Origin: Candidatus Scalindua japonica
GTDB lineage: Bacteria > Planctomycetota > Brocadiia > Brocadiales > Scalinduaceae
DNA length: 64,000 nucleotides
Reading direction: 5' to 3'
Assembly: GCF_002443295.1 (NCBI RefSeq)
Contig: NZ_BAOS01000004.1
Span: 62,001-126,000, forward strand
Part shown: positions 56,016 through 64,000 of the stretch, one piece after another
Layout of the letters: every line of letters starts with the position of its first letter
Position numbering within the stretch: the first letter of the stretch is position 1
Position numbers and translations under genes: made by a program
Notes under the pieces: model-generated
Seen by the model: the letters and a program-made list of their open reading frames with translations, nothing else
What the model was told of the DNA's origin: nothing
The model's database searches: none

Positions 56016-56531
56016 CTACTTTTTTGATTTTCTTAACAGTTTTTTTACATTTTTATCTTTCTGGATGACCTTTTCAGCCTGTTTCTTTTTATAGTCAATG
56101 ATCTTCTTTTTAAGTGTTTTATCAGCAGTGCTTAAAATCTGGACTGCCAGAATCGCCGCATTTTTTGCACCTGCTTTTCCAATACCGACAGCGGCAACCG
56201 GTACACCTCCCGGCATCTGTACTATAGAATAAAGTGAGTCAAGTCCGCCAAGGTCAGGCGTCAGCATAGGTACTCCAATAACGGGAACAGGAGCCATCGA
56301 TGCTATCACTCCCGCAAGATGCGCGGATCCACCCGCACCACCTATAATAACCTTATAACCCTTCTTCTCCGCTGTCATCGCGTATTTATGAGCGCGCTGT
56401 GGCGTTCTATGACAAGAAATTACATCTACGTCGTAATTTACTCCAAATTCATCAAGGACGTTTAATGTTTCCTGCATAGTACTTAAATCTGAATCACTTC
56501 CCATTACAATTCCAATTTTCTTTCCTGTCAT
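56016..56531 (-). CDS. purE: N5-carboxyaminoimidazole ribonucleotide mutase
   Basis: 171 aa. GSDSDLSTM (10-18), SCHRTPQ, GAGGSAHLAGVIA and VIGVPM define class I PurE. It moves the carboxylate of N5-CAIR to give CAIR in purine synthesis. The C-terminal Lys-rich tail (KKKIIDYKKKQAEKV) is slightly longer than usual. The partner purK is not adjacent. Confidence 0.94.
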   Translation of the reverse strand: MTGKKIGIVMGSDSDLSTMQETLNVLDEFGVNYDVDVISCHRTPQRAHKYAMTAEKKGYKVIIGGAGGSAHLAGVIASMAPVPVIGVPMLTPDLGGLDSLYSIVQMPGGVPVAAVGIGKAGAKNAAILAVQILSTADKTLKKKIIDYKKKQAEKVIQKDKNVKKLLRKSKK

Positions 56532-56585
56532 ATTGTTCTCCCTACAGCTATTTAGTGTAAATTTGTGAAATCAGTGTGAAAAAAT

Positions 56586-57374
56586 TTAAAGCCTATTCGT
56601 AATACTAGTATCTATCAGTGGAATTAATTCAGACAAAAAGTTAGCCAAACTCTTTGACGCACTCTTTGTCTGTTTATTGAGACGTCTTAATAGTGCCAGT
56701 CTTTGTGGGTGTCTCATAACTCCAAGTGCAATACTCGACACTTTCACTTTGCCTTCATCAGATAGTATATTATCATAATCAAGTTGTAATTCATCCTCTA
56801 TATCATCTGATATCGATCGTATTGCCGCAAATTCTACACCCTTCTCAGATGCAACCTTCGCGATAGCTGCACTCTCCATCTCAACAGCCAGAAACGAATT
56901 ATGCTCACCAATTCTTCTTTTTGTGCTTGCCTGGCCTATAACCTTGTCCACGGTTAATAAAGCACCAAAATGCAGTTTTGACTCCGAATCAATACAGTAC
57001 TGTCTTGCTAACTGAACGACCTCTTTACTGCATTCATATTTTGATTTAAGGTGTAACACCTCTCCGCTAAAATTATCTTGCTTAGTATACCCGATACCTT
57101 CCGCTATAACGATGTCACCAACATTAAGACCATCTCTTATACCCCCTGCAACACCTGCTGATATTAACAGATCAACTTTCGTTGACTCTAATAAACAAGA
57201 GGTTGCTTTGGTCGCATTTTCACTACCGATGCCACCTTGAACAAGTATAAGAGGCAATCCATTCAATTCTCCCTGATAGAACGGTATTTTATCAATGTCA
57301 AATTTTCTTGAAACGTTCATACAGGCGATTAATGGGCTTGCTTCCTGTCGTATTGCACACAAAACTGCTATCAT
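56586..57374 (-). CDS. hpnG: Nucleoside phosphorylase family protein, probable HpnG
   Basis: 262 aa of the PNP/UDP (MTA/SAH nucleosidase) fold: AGVAGGIRDGLNVGDIVI and AVEMESAAIAKVA are hallmark motifs. The C-terminal LALLRRLNKQTKSASKSLANFL tail is typical of hopanoid-associated phosphorylases. HpnG releases adenine from adenosylhopane to give ribosylhopane. The divergent neighbour is hpnH, which makes adenosylhopane, so the pair gives the assignment. MTA/SAH nucleosidase remains an alternative. Confidence 0.8.
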   Translation of the reverse strand: MIAVLCAIRQEASPLIACMNVSRKFDIDKIPFYQGELNGLPLILVQGGIGSENATKATSCLLESTKVDLLISAGVAGGIRDGLNVGDIVIAEGIGYTKQDNFSGEVLHLKSKYECSKEVVQLARQYCIDSESKLHFGALLTVDKVIGQASTKRRIGEHNSFLAVEMESAAIAKVASEKGVEFAAIRSISDDIEDELQLDYDNILSDEGKVKVSSIALGVMRHPQRLALLRRLNKQTKSASKSLANFLSELIPLIDTSITNRL

Positions 57375-57610
57375 CTTTAGCTCTTATCATTAAGTATCAG
57401 AAAGGATTTTCTCAGTAGACAGTAATTAATCTTCCGGCAGCCGTGAAACATTGTTGAATTTAAGATTAAATCCCCTCCAACAGAATCATATAAACGCGTA
57501 AGCCTATCATATCTAATTGCTTATGTCAATTTATTTATATAACATTGTCCTCATGAAGGTAATAATCTGCATCAAGACCATGCTTTACATATCATCTATA
57601 AGATTCCTGC

Positions 57611-57639
57611 TTTCTCATATTTGACAAATAATGTATAAT
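57611..57639 (+). promoter_or_regulatory. Candidate promoter of hpnH
   Basis: TATAAT at 57634-57639, 40 bp upstream of the ATG, with weak TTTCTC (57611-57616) 17 bp before. The divergent intergenic region (57375-57679, 305 bp) otherwise shows no gene. Confidence 0.35.
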
Positions 57640-57679
57640 GCATTGTTTCGACATAATTACTGAGTGAGGTGATAAAGCA

Positions 57680-58678
57680 ATGAGAAGTTCATTAAAACAG
57701 ACATACTCTCTTACTAAATATTTAATAAAAAACAGGATTACATCGGTTAAACGCTTTCCCCTTGTACTGATGCTGGAGATTACGCATAATTGCAATCTTA
57801 CGTGTGATGGTTGTGGCAGGATCCAGGAATTTAAGGAAACTATGGACCGAAAAATGAGTGTAAGCGAATGCATGCACGCCTCCGAAGAGTGTGGAGCGCC
57901 TGTAGTATCTGTCACCGGAGGTGAACCTTTCCTTCATCCGGAACTGGATAAGATAGTAAACGGATTAATTCAACGAAAACGGCATATATACCTCTGCACA
58001 AACGGGATCACCCTGGGAGATTCTCTGGGCAAGTATAATCCAAGTCCTTATTTAAATTTAAATGTACACCTGGATGGGATGGCGGAGACCCACGACAGTA
58101 TAGTGGGAGCAAAAGGTATATTCAAAAAGGCAACCGATTCTATTAAGAAGGCCAAAGAGTTGGGGTATACAGTATGTACTAATACAACAATTTTTAAGGA
58201 TACTGATCCTAAAGAGATAGAAGAGCTATTTGCGTATCTTACAGGCCTTGGGATTGACGGTCTTCTTGTTTCACCGGGGTTCAGTTTTGAAGATAATTCA
58301 AACGATGTCTTCATTCAGAAGGAAGAGTTTCACCGGAAATTCAGTTTTATCTATGAGTTGTCAAAAAAGTACAAAACGATGAACACCCCAATGTATATGA
58401 AATTTCTTATGGGTGAAAGGGACCTGAAGTGCACACCATGGGGTAACCCTACAAGAAACTACCTGGGATGGAAAGGCCCCTGCTACCTGATCACCGACGC
58501 ATATTATAAGACGTTCAATGAATTGATGGACAACACTGATTGGGACAAATACGGTACCGACAAAGACCCCCGTTGTAAGCACTGCATGGTACACTGCGGG
58601 TTTGAGCCGACAGTGGTACTGGAAACAGGAAAAAGCTTGAAGGATATTTACGAAATTGCAAAATGGAATTTCAGTTGA
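57680..58678 (+). CDS. hpnH: Adenosyl-hopene transferase HpnH (radical SAM)
   Basis: 332 aa. The radical SAM cluster motif C38-x3-C42-x2-C45 (CNLTCDGC) follows FPLVLMLEITH, a HpnH phrase; VTGGEPFLHPEL is next. The C-terminal part has extra cysteines (CKHCMVHCG). The enzyme adds the 5'-deoxyadenosyl radical to diploptene, the first step of extended hopanoid side chains. GAGG precedes the ATG. The length matches the family. Confidence 0.93.
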   Translation: MRSSLKQTYSLTKYLIKNRITSVKRFPLVLMLEITHNCNLTCDGCGRIQEFKETMDRKMSVSECMHASEECGAPVVSVTGGEPFLHPELDKIVNGLIQRKRHIYLCTNGITLGDSLGKYNPSPYLNLNVHLDGMAETHDSIVGAKGIFKKATDSIKKAKELGYTVCTNTTIFKDTDPKEIEELFAYLTGLGIDGLLVSPGFSFEDNSNDVFIQKEEFHRKFSFIYELSKKYKTMNTPMYMKFLMGERDLKCTPWGNPTRNYLGWKGPCYLITDAYYKTFNELMDNTDWDKYGTDKDPRCKHCMVHCGFEPTVVLETGKSLKDIYEIAKWNFS

Positions 58679-59029
58679 TTTTCAGAATAGCAAGAGGAAT
58701 GAAAGTATAACACGCTACATAATATAATTACGATCTCGCAGAATAAATAGTCGCTGTCCCAATACTGTTGTAAAGAACTTAACCACTCTGGGCTGAATGT
58801 CCTTTACTCAATCATGAGATTCCCAGAAGAGCATTCCATGCTTTTTGCAATGATATGATGTGACGCCAACACTTAATTTGCGTATTGTTTTGATGGCTAG
58901 CTTACTGATACAATAAAAGACCAAGAAACATAACTATTTTAGCTTGAAATCTAAATGCTGATATATAATAATGGATTGGTTTTAGAGTTTTTATATATTT
59001 GTACATAATAGAGAAACATTAATATAGAT
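58679..59029. other. No gene recognised
   Basis: 351 bp of AT-rich sequence between hpnH and the Pmp3-like gene; nothing identified. Confidence 0.4.
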
Positions 59030-59359
59030 ATGATAATTGGTAAATCCATATTGATAATTTTGGCTGTGTTTTTACCGCCTATCGCTGTTTTTCTTCAAGT
59101 TGGAGTTGGTAAGCATTTTTGGATTAGTATCATTCTAACTATTCTGGGTGTTGTGCCTGGAATGATCCATGCCCTTGTTCTTACCTTAACCAATTCAAAA
59201 ATCTTAAAGATTATCTTTGCTGTCATTTTACCACCTTTATCCGTTTTTCTACATGTTGGAATCAATAAACACTTTTGGATCAGTATCATACTAACCCTTC
59301 TCGGCGCTATACCTGGAATGGTTTATGCGATATTACTCATCCTTACAAAGAGGCGTTAA
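59030..59359 (+). CDS. Tandem-duplicated YqaE/Pmp3 (UPF0057) membrane protein
   Basis: 109 aa consisting of two Pmp3-type modules, at about 4-53 and 58-107. Each has LPPIAVFL or LPPLSVFL, KHFWISIILT and GVVPGMIHA or GAIPGMVYA. A single Pmp3 is about 52 aa with two helices, so this is a four-helix fusion. The family is linked to membrane-potential and salt stress; what a tandem form does is unknown. No clear RBS was found. Confidence 0.85.
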   Translation: MIIGKSILIILAVFLPPIAVFLQVGVGKHFWISIILTILGVVPGMIHALVLTLTNSKILKIIFAVILPPLSVFLHVGINKHFWISIILTLLGAIPGMVYAILLILTKRR

Positions 59360-59502
59360 TGCTCAACCCAGGCAGCAGATTACACTCTTTGAGAGGGGAC
59401 AGAAAAGGTCAATATGCTATCAACATTAACAAACAATGGAGAGTATGCGTTCAAAGGAAGGATGGGCATGCCTATAACGTATCTATGCAAGCCATCTTGT
59501 AA
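59359..59502 (+). pseudogene. C-terminal fragment of a HigB-type toxin
   Basis: The frame reads MLNPGSRLHSLRGDRKGQY, AININKQWRVCV and the end AYNVS. LxxLKGDRxGQYxIxINxQWRI is the core of HigB/RelE-like toxins. The N-terminal half is missing and the frame then runs into an unrelated integrase fragment. Inactive. Confidence 0.75.
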
Positions 59503-59618
59503 TGAATGGCGTAGATTTAACCAGTGTGAAGGAGCTCTTGGGGCATAAGTCGTTGAAGATGACTTTGAGATATGCACACCTTGCACCAGGGCACAAGATG
59601 AAAGCAGTAAATATATAA
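59484..59618 (+). pseudogene. C-terminal fragment of a phage-type tyrosine integrase
   Basis: The frame YASHLVMNGVDLTSVKELLGHK, SLKMTLRYAHL and a stop at 59616-59618 contain the final His (GHK) and nucleophile Tyr (RYAHL) of tyrosine integrases. The rest is missing. It overlaps the HigB fragment in another frame, so the two were joined by a deletion. It ends 105 bp before the tRNA-Val fragment, where such an integrase normally recombines. Confidence 0.8.
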
Positions 59619-60002
59619 TGTACTAACAAAACCGCATATAAAAAACACGCAACTTGACAATTACTTGACAGTTTTCAACTCTGAAGAACCTACCACTTAT
59701 CCTAAGTCCTTGTTTGACAATATGGGCGATACTGGACTCGAACCAGTGACCCCTTGCTTGTCGAATGAGGGCACGGCATTTTTACAAATTTCATAACCGC
59801 CTGATTCAGTATCAGTTATGTCGCTATCACACTAACTGACAATGTTTTACAACTTTATTCTTTTCCCGTTGAGTCCTGTGGTGTCTTGCTGATTACGATG
59901 GAGCCTACTACGTTTTGACTACAATTCTACTATAGTGGAAAAGACGGTGAGAACTTTAGATAATTATTGTATTAATTAAATTTCAGCGAAGAATGGTGAT
60001 TT
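59619..60002. other. Attachment-site region
   Basis: Contains the tRNA-Val 3' fragment (59724-59762). No gene otherwise. Confidence 0.5.
59724..59762 (-). other. 3' end of tRNA-Val (UAC-type), probable att site
   Basis: On the minus strand it reads ACAAGCAAGGGGTC, T-arm ACTGG-TTCGAGT-CCAGT, then ATCGCCCA, the 3' half of a bacterial tRNA-Val (the anticodon-loop end ACAA fits UAC). The 5' half is missing: upstream bases do not continue a D-arm. Site-specific integrases often use the tRNA 3' end, and an integrase fragment lies 105 bp away, so this is likely an attL/attR copy rather than a working tRNA. Confidence 0.75.
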
Positions 60003-60182
60003 ATGTTTTTATGCAAAAAATGTGGACAGGTATTTAATGACAATGTTTCAAAGCACGGAAAAGCAAAAACACCAGATAGGAAATTAGAATATTTTCCTTG
60101 TGATGGTGAAGTTGTTAATACGGAGATTTATAAGATTAAGAGAAAAAGAAGAATACAGTACTTAATCAATCAATATTTTTGA
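60003..60182 (+). CDS. Small zinc-finger-like protein
   Basis: 59 aa. An N-terminal CKKCG pair and a later Cys (FPCDG) suggest a zinc knuckle; the C-terminus is strongly basic (KIKRKRRI). GGTGAT lies just before the ATG. Not recognised. It lies in the probable island. Confidence 0.5.
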   Translation: MFLCKKCGQVFNDNVSKHGKAKTPDRKLEYFPCDGEVVNTEIYKIKRKRRIQYLINQYF

Positions 60183-60197
60183 ATTACGGTAACGATA

Positions 60198-60395
60198 CTA
60201 ATCTGCCGCACTACTTCTTAGCATCGGCTGAATTAACTTCTTTTCTAATTTTTTAGGTTTCAATCGTATAATTTCATGACCACAATTTGCTTGGTGGGTT
60301 TTGAAATCTTCACATATAGCATCTAAATCATAATTAAACTTTTTTGCATGATCATTACGAAATCCGCGTATTTCTTCTACAATTGGATCGTTCAT
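60198..60395 (-). CDS. Antitoxin of the downstream PIN toxin operon
   Basis: 65 aa from ATG 60395 (MNDPIVEEIRGFRNDHA). Small antitoxins with this N-terminus pair with PIN toxins. The ATG overlaps the toxin stop (ATGA 60392-60395), so the toxin gene comes first in this operon. The sequence is short and acidic to basic along its length; the DNA-binding mode is unclear. Confidence 0.75.
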   Translation of the reverse strand: MNDPIVEEIRGFRNDHAKKFNYDLDAICEDFKTHQANCGHEIIRLKPKKLEKKLIQPMLRSSAAD

Positions 60396-60868
60396 AAGTT
60401 TTCTCCTATTAATTCTTCCGGTGAACATATTTCAGGACATACAATTCCTTTACTTTCAATTATAGTTCTTATCATTTTTCTTGTAACTGGATTATTGATG
60501 TGCTTAAAATTCCATGTAACAATAACATCAATACCGTTAATTGCAGCAACCGAAATATGTAAAGCATCTTCAGGACATTTTTCAGGTATTGCTTTTCCGT
60601 CAAGCAATGCCCTTGCTAACTTCTTTGCTTCATCATCAATTTTCAATGCTGGAATGTTTGTCAATTTATTTAGACGATCACAAGATTGCTTTTTATCTCC
60701 TCTCGATGACTCTTGAATGACCATATCTGAAATAAAAACATCAAATTCATCAATCTGATTCCACATGTCAACTGTAGAGGCTTGATGAGCTGCAATCACT
60801 AGATCTTTTGATGTGTTTGCAACCAAATAGCTTATTACACTTGTTTCAATATATATTTTTTGTTTCAT
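60392..60868 (-). CDS. PIN-domain toxin
   Basis: 158 aa. YIETSVISYL (6-15; E8 in place of the first Asp), E53, D101 (PEDALHISVA) and the TWNFKHINN segment (N120) fit the PIN fold of VapC-like toxins. It is followed by its antitoxin gene with a 4-bp overlap. An endoribonuclease role is inferred from the family. Confidence 0.85.
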   Translation of the reverse strand: MKQKIYIETSVISYLVANTSKDLVIAAHQASTVDMWNQIDEFDVFISDMVIQESSRGDKKQSCDRLNKLTNIPALKIDDEAKKLARALLDGKAIPEKCPEDALHISVAAINGIDVIVTWNFKHINNPVTRKMIRTIIESKGIVCPEICSPEELIGENL

Positions 60869-61006
60869 ATGCCTTCAGATAACGACATAAATAATTACGG
60901 TACAACACCGTTTTACTTTTTTATATTTTTGTTTTATTGTAACTTGAAAGTCGAAAGATAGTTTTTTCAAAGTAGTTTTTAATTTTATTATTGATAAAAA
61001 AAGGAA

Positions 61007-61028
61007 GACATAAGCGGCAACTTATGTC
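61007..61028. repeat. Hairpin with GACATAAG / CTTATGTC arms
   Basis: 8-bp perfect arms and 6-base loop CGGCAA, in the leader region of the rep gene. It could be an origin hairpin nicked by the HUH Rep or a regulatory structure. Confidence 0.5.
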
Positions 61029-61109
61029 CTCCGGTTTATTATTCCCATTCACCATGAAAAAGAACAATAGTGATAGCTTAGTTAAAATTAATAATATATC
61101 AACTAAAAA

Positions 61110-61160
61110 AACCAGTGTTGAGTACGCCCACAAAGCGCACGCAAACACTGGTTTTTTTTT
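61110..61160 (+). terminator. Strong hairpin terminator upstream of rep
   Basis: Arms AACCAGTGTT (61110-61119) and AACACTGGTT (61144-61153), followed by a T-run. Points on the plus strand. Confidence 0.8.
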
Positions 61161-61294
61161 GGTTTCAGATTGGTGAACCCCTATGACTTGATACTAAGAA
61201 ACAACCGGAACATTATTTTTTAAGATGTTAAATTTCAATGACTTACAATTTGGCAGTTTTTAGCCGTTTTTATAGCCCTTTCAGGAGAAAAATT

Positions 61295-62281
61295 ATGTGT
61301 AAATGCGCAGTGAAAAAAGAGGAAAAATCCAGAGTTATGACCGTTAAAAATAGCTGGAGACTTAGAGCACTTTTCCGTATTGAAGAATATATCCGTGATG
61401 TTGGCCAGGACTCCAGAGCTAAAAGGATGGGTTATTGTGGAAATACTATTTTTGTGAAAGTTAAAAAGGGAGACCCATCCAATGTTTTGTATGAACCGCA
61501 ACTACGTTGTAAAGACAGAGTCTGTCCAGTGTGTAACTCATACCGTGCGTCTATTCTCTCTCGAAAGGTGGAAAAACTTGGTAAAGATATGGAAAACCCA
61601 CATTTACTGACAATAACTGCTAATACATTAAACAGGGATAGTTTAAAAACTGCGGTTGAGTGTTTTAAAAAATCAACAAGTTTACTCAAAAAAGAGCGTT
61701 CATGGTGGAAAAGATATATCCGGGGAGGAGTTGAACATATAGAGATTACATACAAAGAAGAAACTGGCTGGCATGTCCACTCTCATATGTTGGTTGATCT
61801 GGCCGTTGATCGTAAGGTTGAGAATATGCGACTTACAGAAAATGGCTATTTCCTAGACCCATTAAAGAAAGAACTTGAGCATGTTTTGTCAAAAGTTGGT
61901 CTTGGTACTATCTCTGATATCAGGCCGGTAACAGAAGGATACGGAAAAGAAATTTCAAAGTATTCAATGAAGTTTGGTCTTGATATTGATGAAGCCAGGC
62001 TTAAGGAAATTATTGTTGATATGAAGGGGAAGCGGATGGTGTCTAGGTTTGGCAATTGTTATGGCCTTAAAGAGATGGAAGAACTTACACCGAAAGAGGA
62101 AGAACAGTATGAAACACTGGGAACCATTAAGGAAGTTGTTGATAAGTGCTTTAAAGAGACGGGTGTTGATAGTGAACTGGTACAGTATGCACTCAGAGCG
62201 GTAAAGATCGGACTCATAGAGATATGGTCAGCCAGCTACAAACCTGAACCTTTCCAAGGCATGAAAAATGATTCATCATAA
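61295..62281 (+). CDS. Rolling-circle replication initiator (HUH Rep)
   Basis: 328 aa from ATG 61295 (AGGAGA 8 bases upstream; the frame extends 19 codons further up without support). A zinc-like cluster C72, C77, C80 precedes the HUH motif HVHSH (160-164). The catalytic tyrosine is probably Y223 (EISKYSMKFG). This layout is that of plasmid Rep proteins that nick the double-strand origin. It lies next to hairpins and a tRNA-Val att-like site, so it belongs to an integrated plasmid or island. Confidence 0.85.
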   Translation: MCKCAVKKEEKSRVMTVKNSWRLRALFRIEEYIRDVGQDSRAKRMGYCGNTIFVKVKKGDPSNVLYEPQLRCKDRVCPVCNSYRASILSRKVEKLGKDMENPHLLTITANTLNRDSLKTAVECFKKSTSLLKKERSWWKRYIRGGVEHIEITYKEETGWHVHSHMLVDLAVDRKVENMRLTENGYFLDPLKKELEHVLSKVGLGTISDIRPVTEGYGKEISKYSMKFGLDIDEARLKEIIVDMKGKRMVSRFGNCYGLKEMEELTPKEEEQYETLGTIKEVVDKCFKETGVDSELVQYALRAVKIGLIEIWSASYKPEPFQGMKNDSS

Positions 62282-62410
62282 TGTAAATTCTGCTTCCCTG
62301 ATCTTTTAGTAAAAAACCCTTTTGAAGATTCATAAAACCATCTTTTAAAGCGTTTTTTTATAATGCTTTTAAACTAAAGGTTTCTGGAAGTATATATAAG
62401 CATGACAAAA

Positions 62411-62436
62411 ACGCCTTATCTTTGGCGTGATTTTTT
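62411..62436 (+). terminator. Probable rep terminator
   Basis: ACGCC (62411-62415) and GGCGT (62424-62428) followed by GATTTTTT. Short stem but good T-run, 130 bp after the stop. Confidence 0.5.
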
Positions 62437-62682
62437 ATACTGTAAGAAATTTCAATATTGAAAAGGGAATTACATTAAAGTCAGGAATGCAGTGTGTCTT
62501 AGTATTTGTAATATGTTTTTTTACTCCAGGATGATCTCTATAAAAAAACTTTTTATAAATACGGCTAAAACAAAAAATTATGACTATGGAGAAAAGCATG
62601 TGATTGACTAAAAAAAAGATATGGACAAAAGTACCGAATATTCATGGATTAGCAAATTATAAAGCCACTTGAAGCCGTTTTT

Positions 62683-62709
62683 TGTTACAGAATGTAGTAT
62701 TCTGTAACA
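62683..62709. repeat. Perfect 11-bp stem hairpin
   Basis: Arms TGTTACAGAAT and ATTCTGTAACA with a 5-base loop GTAGT. It lies between the rep and LssY genes; it may end either transcript or be an origin element. Confidence 0.7.
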
Positions 62710-62791
62710 TCGGGTAGAAAAATTTGAAACAGAAAGGACAACCGTGTTTCAAACCACGCTAGGGCTAGGTAAATAAAACATACCTAGTTCA

Positions 62792-64000
62792 TTAAGGGTT
62801 AGATAAAACTTCCCGTCCCATCCTTTCAATTACTTCTTTAGCTTCTTTCATTTTAAAGTCCCAAATGAAAAAACTGACTTTATCCATGGCAACTGGTTTT
62901 TCTGATAATAGCATTACGGCGCGAAGTCCATCTGTCCAGTACTCATCTCCAAGCAGTATTTCACGTGGGTTTTCAGGTGTGGACTCACCTACGCCTTTGA
63001 CAAATCCTAACTTAGATAGTCCTTGTACAGACATAATATCTGATATCAGGTAGTCACGCGAGTCGTCCACCTCAGGGTCTATTTCATGGGTTGTAAGATT
63101 CCAAACACCTGTTGTTAACCGAATACCAATATCTCGGCTAATTTGACCTATCCAAACGTTTTTACCCATGTAAATCCACGGAGAGAGCCATAAACGCAAG
63201 TGATTACGTTCGTGAATTGAGTCACGTCCCTTCTGAAGTGCAACATCTTGAGTGCGGCCAAAGAGGTACTGTGGACTAATCGGAGCGTTCATATACATAT
63301 CACCTGAAAAGAATGCTTTCGCAGTCTTAAGTGCAGTAGAAAATGTAACTGCTTCTGTCTCGTCCCAACCAACTCTGGCAAGAGCACCAAATAATTCATT
63401 ACGGCTTCCAATCAATACAATATTCAATGGGTCACCATCTTTTGTCTCATTTTCATTTTTTGTGCAACATTGAAAATTGGTAAGCATCTCACGGAATTTC
63501 TTTTCTTCATCGAATACAATCAGTTCTTCCTTTTTATACAGTTCATCAAAGTTAGCATCTTGATAATCGAGTTTAAGACCAGGCACTGTAATATAAAAAA
63601 CAAGTGATCTTACCTTTTTTGGCCCAAACAAGACAACTGATACTACCTTTGTACCAAAATCCAACCGGGTAAATATAAAACCAGACCTTGTTTGACCAGG
63701 AGGTACTCGGATATCAATAGCTAAGTTTCTGTAGTCTTTAGCCATTTGTTTATCTATGTTTTTTTTCGATACTGAGATCATACGAGCTGTCTCAGAAGCA
63801 GAAAAGTAAGTTGGATCGAGGTACCTGGATACAAGAGCATACGGAAGAGGATCTTTGTTTACAATCTCTAACTATACGGGTTGGATTCCCTTCTCAGCTA
63901 GTGGTCTGCCGAATATCTGTTCACTTTCCTTATGTGAAAGCACAGCCGCTGTTACGGTTACCCCTCCAACTGTCTGAGTCTGTGATCGCTTAAGGAAAGG
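62792..64000 (-). pseudogene. LssY_C-domain protein interrupted by an amber codon, 5' end outside window
   Basis: The intact part from ATG 63781 is 329 aa and carries an LssY C-terminal domain: LNIVLIGSRNELFGALARVGWDE, GRTQDVALQKGRDS and WIGQISRDIGIRL. Coding similarity continues upstream of that ATG in the same frame (QTVGGVTVTAAVLSHKESE, then LPYALVSRYLDPTYF...). It is interrupted by TAG at 63872-63874, where GIQPV-stop-LEIVN is read. The true start is outside the window. Either a nonsense mutation or a re-start at 63781; readthrough would need separate proof. Confidence 0.8.

Larger units (their letters stand above)
60869..61294. other. Intergenic region before the rep gene with hairpins
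   Basis: No gene supported. It holds a hairpin at 61007-61028 and a terminator at 61110-61160; the sequence around them may include the replication origin of the rep gene's replicon. Confidence 0.5.
62282..62791. other. Intergenic region after rep with hairpins
   Basis: No gene. A short terminator-like hairpin (62411-62434, GC-rich 5-bp stem then a T-run) and a perfect 11-bp hairpin (62683-62709) lie here. Confidence 0.55.

Noticed and set aside
56586..57374. Plain MTA/SAH nucleosidase as the final call
   Set aside because: The C-terminal tail and divergent hpnH favour HpnG; kept as alternative.
59724..59762. A full tRNA-Val gene
   Set aside because: Only the anticodon-loop end, variable loop, T-arm and acceptor 3' strand are present; the 5' half is missing.
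60991..61176. 61-codon open frame before rep as a leader peptide gene
   Set aside because: It runs through the terminator hairpin and has no family match or clear ribosome site.

Overview
This 64 kb window is AT-rich bacterial chromosome. Its gene content fits an anaerobic planctomycete of the anammox type (Brocadiales). The main clues are a membrane multihaem cytochrome c, a nitric-oxide-linked NnrS-like membrane protein, hopanoid side-chain genes (hpnG and hpnH), a short core-type methionine synthase, cobalamin genes, and many toxin-antitoxin and repeat remnants. The lineage is an inference from gene content; no rRNA or other marker gene lies in the window.

Layout. 1-1491: 3' part of a membrane multihaem cytochrome c (minus). 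1949-11748: two near-identical IS91-like elements in opposite orientation. Each carries a tyrosine recombinase that needs a -1 frameshift, plus a zinc-finger/HUH transposase. They enclose about 5 kb with a DUF1573 protein, a Phd/VapC module, a DUF2442 gene, a surface-protein fragment and repeats. 11853-22685: a calcium-binding repeat protein, a DUF6873/radical SAM pair, pgpA, a rhodanese, an Lcl-domain protein, a HopJ / voltage-gated K+ channel operon, a GMC oxidoreductase with its subunit 3, and a precursor resembling HvfA RiPP metallophores. 23405-31236: asnS, cobD, a PIN/AbrB module, an intact MITE-like repeat and several broken antitoxin genes, a MetE-like protein, thyX and cobO. 31452-34458: a RIC/DUF1858/NnrS-like fusion and moeB.

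34588-47422 is a dense minus-strand housekeeping block. In transcription order it reads purA, uppS, cdsA, phoH, ybeY, bamD-like, lptE-like, folP, cdaA, cdaR, pdxJ, dapA, folE and a TolC-family gene. It covers envelope lipid and outer-membrane assembly, c-di-AMP synthesis, folate, vitamin B6 and lysine or cell-wall precursors. 48026-58678 holds surE, a cupin/SHOCT lipoprotein, a GH15-like hydrolase with extra cysteines, a DUF2180 zinc protein, trpD, a probable group II intron remnant, mtnA, purE, and divergent hpnG and hpnH. The last two act in sequence on adenosylhopane.

From about 59.3 kb to the end the sequence is mobile: a HigB fragment fused to an integrase C-terminal fragment, the 3' end of a tRNA-Val gene (a probable attachment site), a PIN toxin-antitoxin pair, a rolling-circle-type HUH replication protein with hairpins, and an LssY_C gene with an in-frame amber codon. 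This is probably one edge of an integrated plasmid or genomic island.

Most noteworthy: the orphan HvfA-like cysteine-repeat precursor; the NnrS-like fusion; the IS91-like elements with a conserved A9 frameshift site; the 35-bp direct repeat around one IS copy; and the tRNA-Val-associated integrated replicon.
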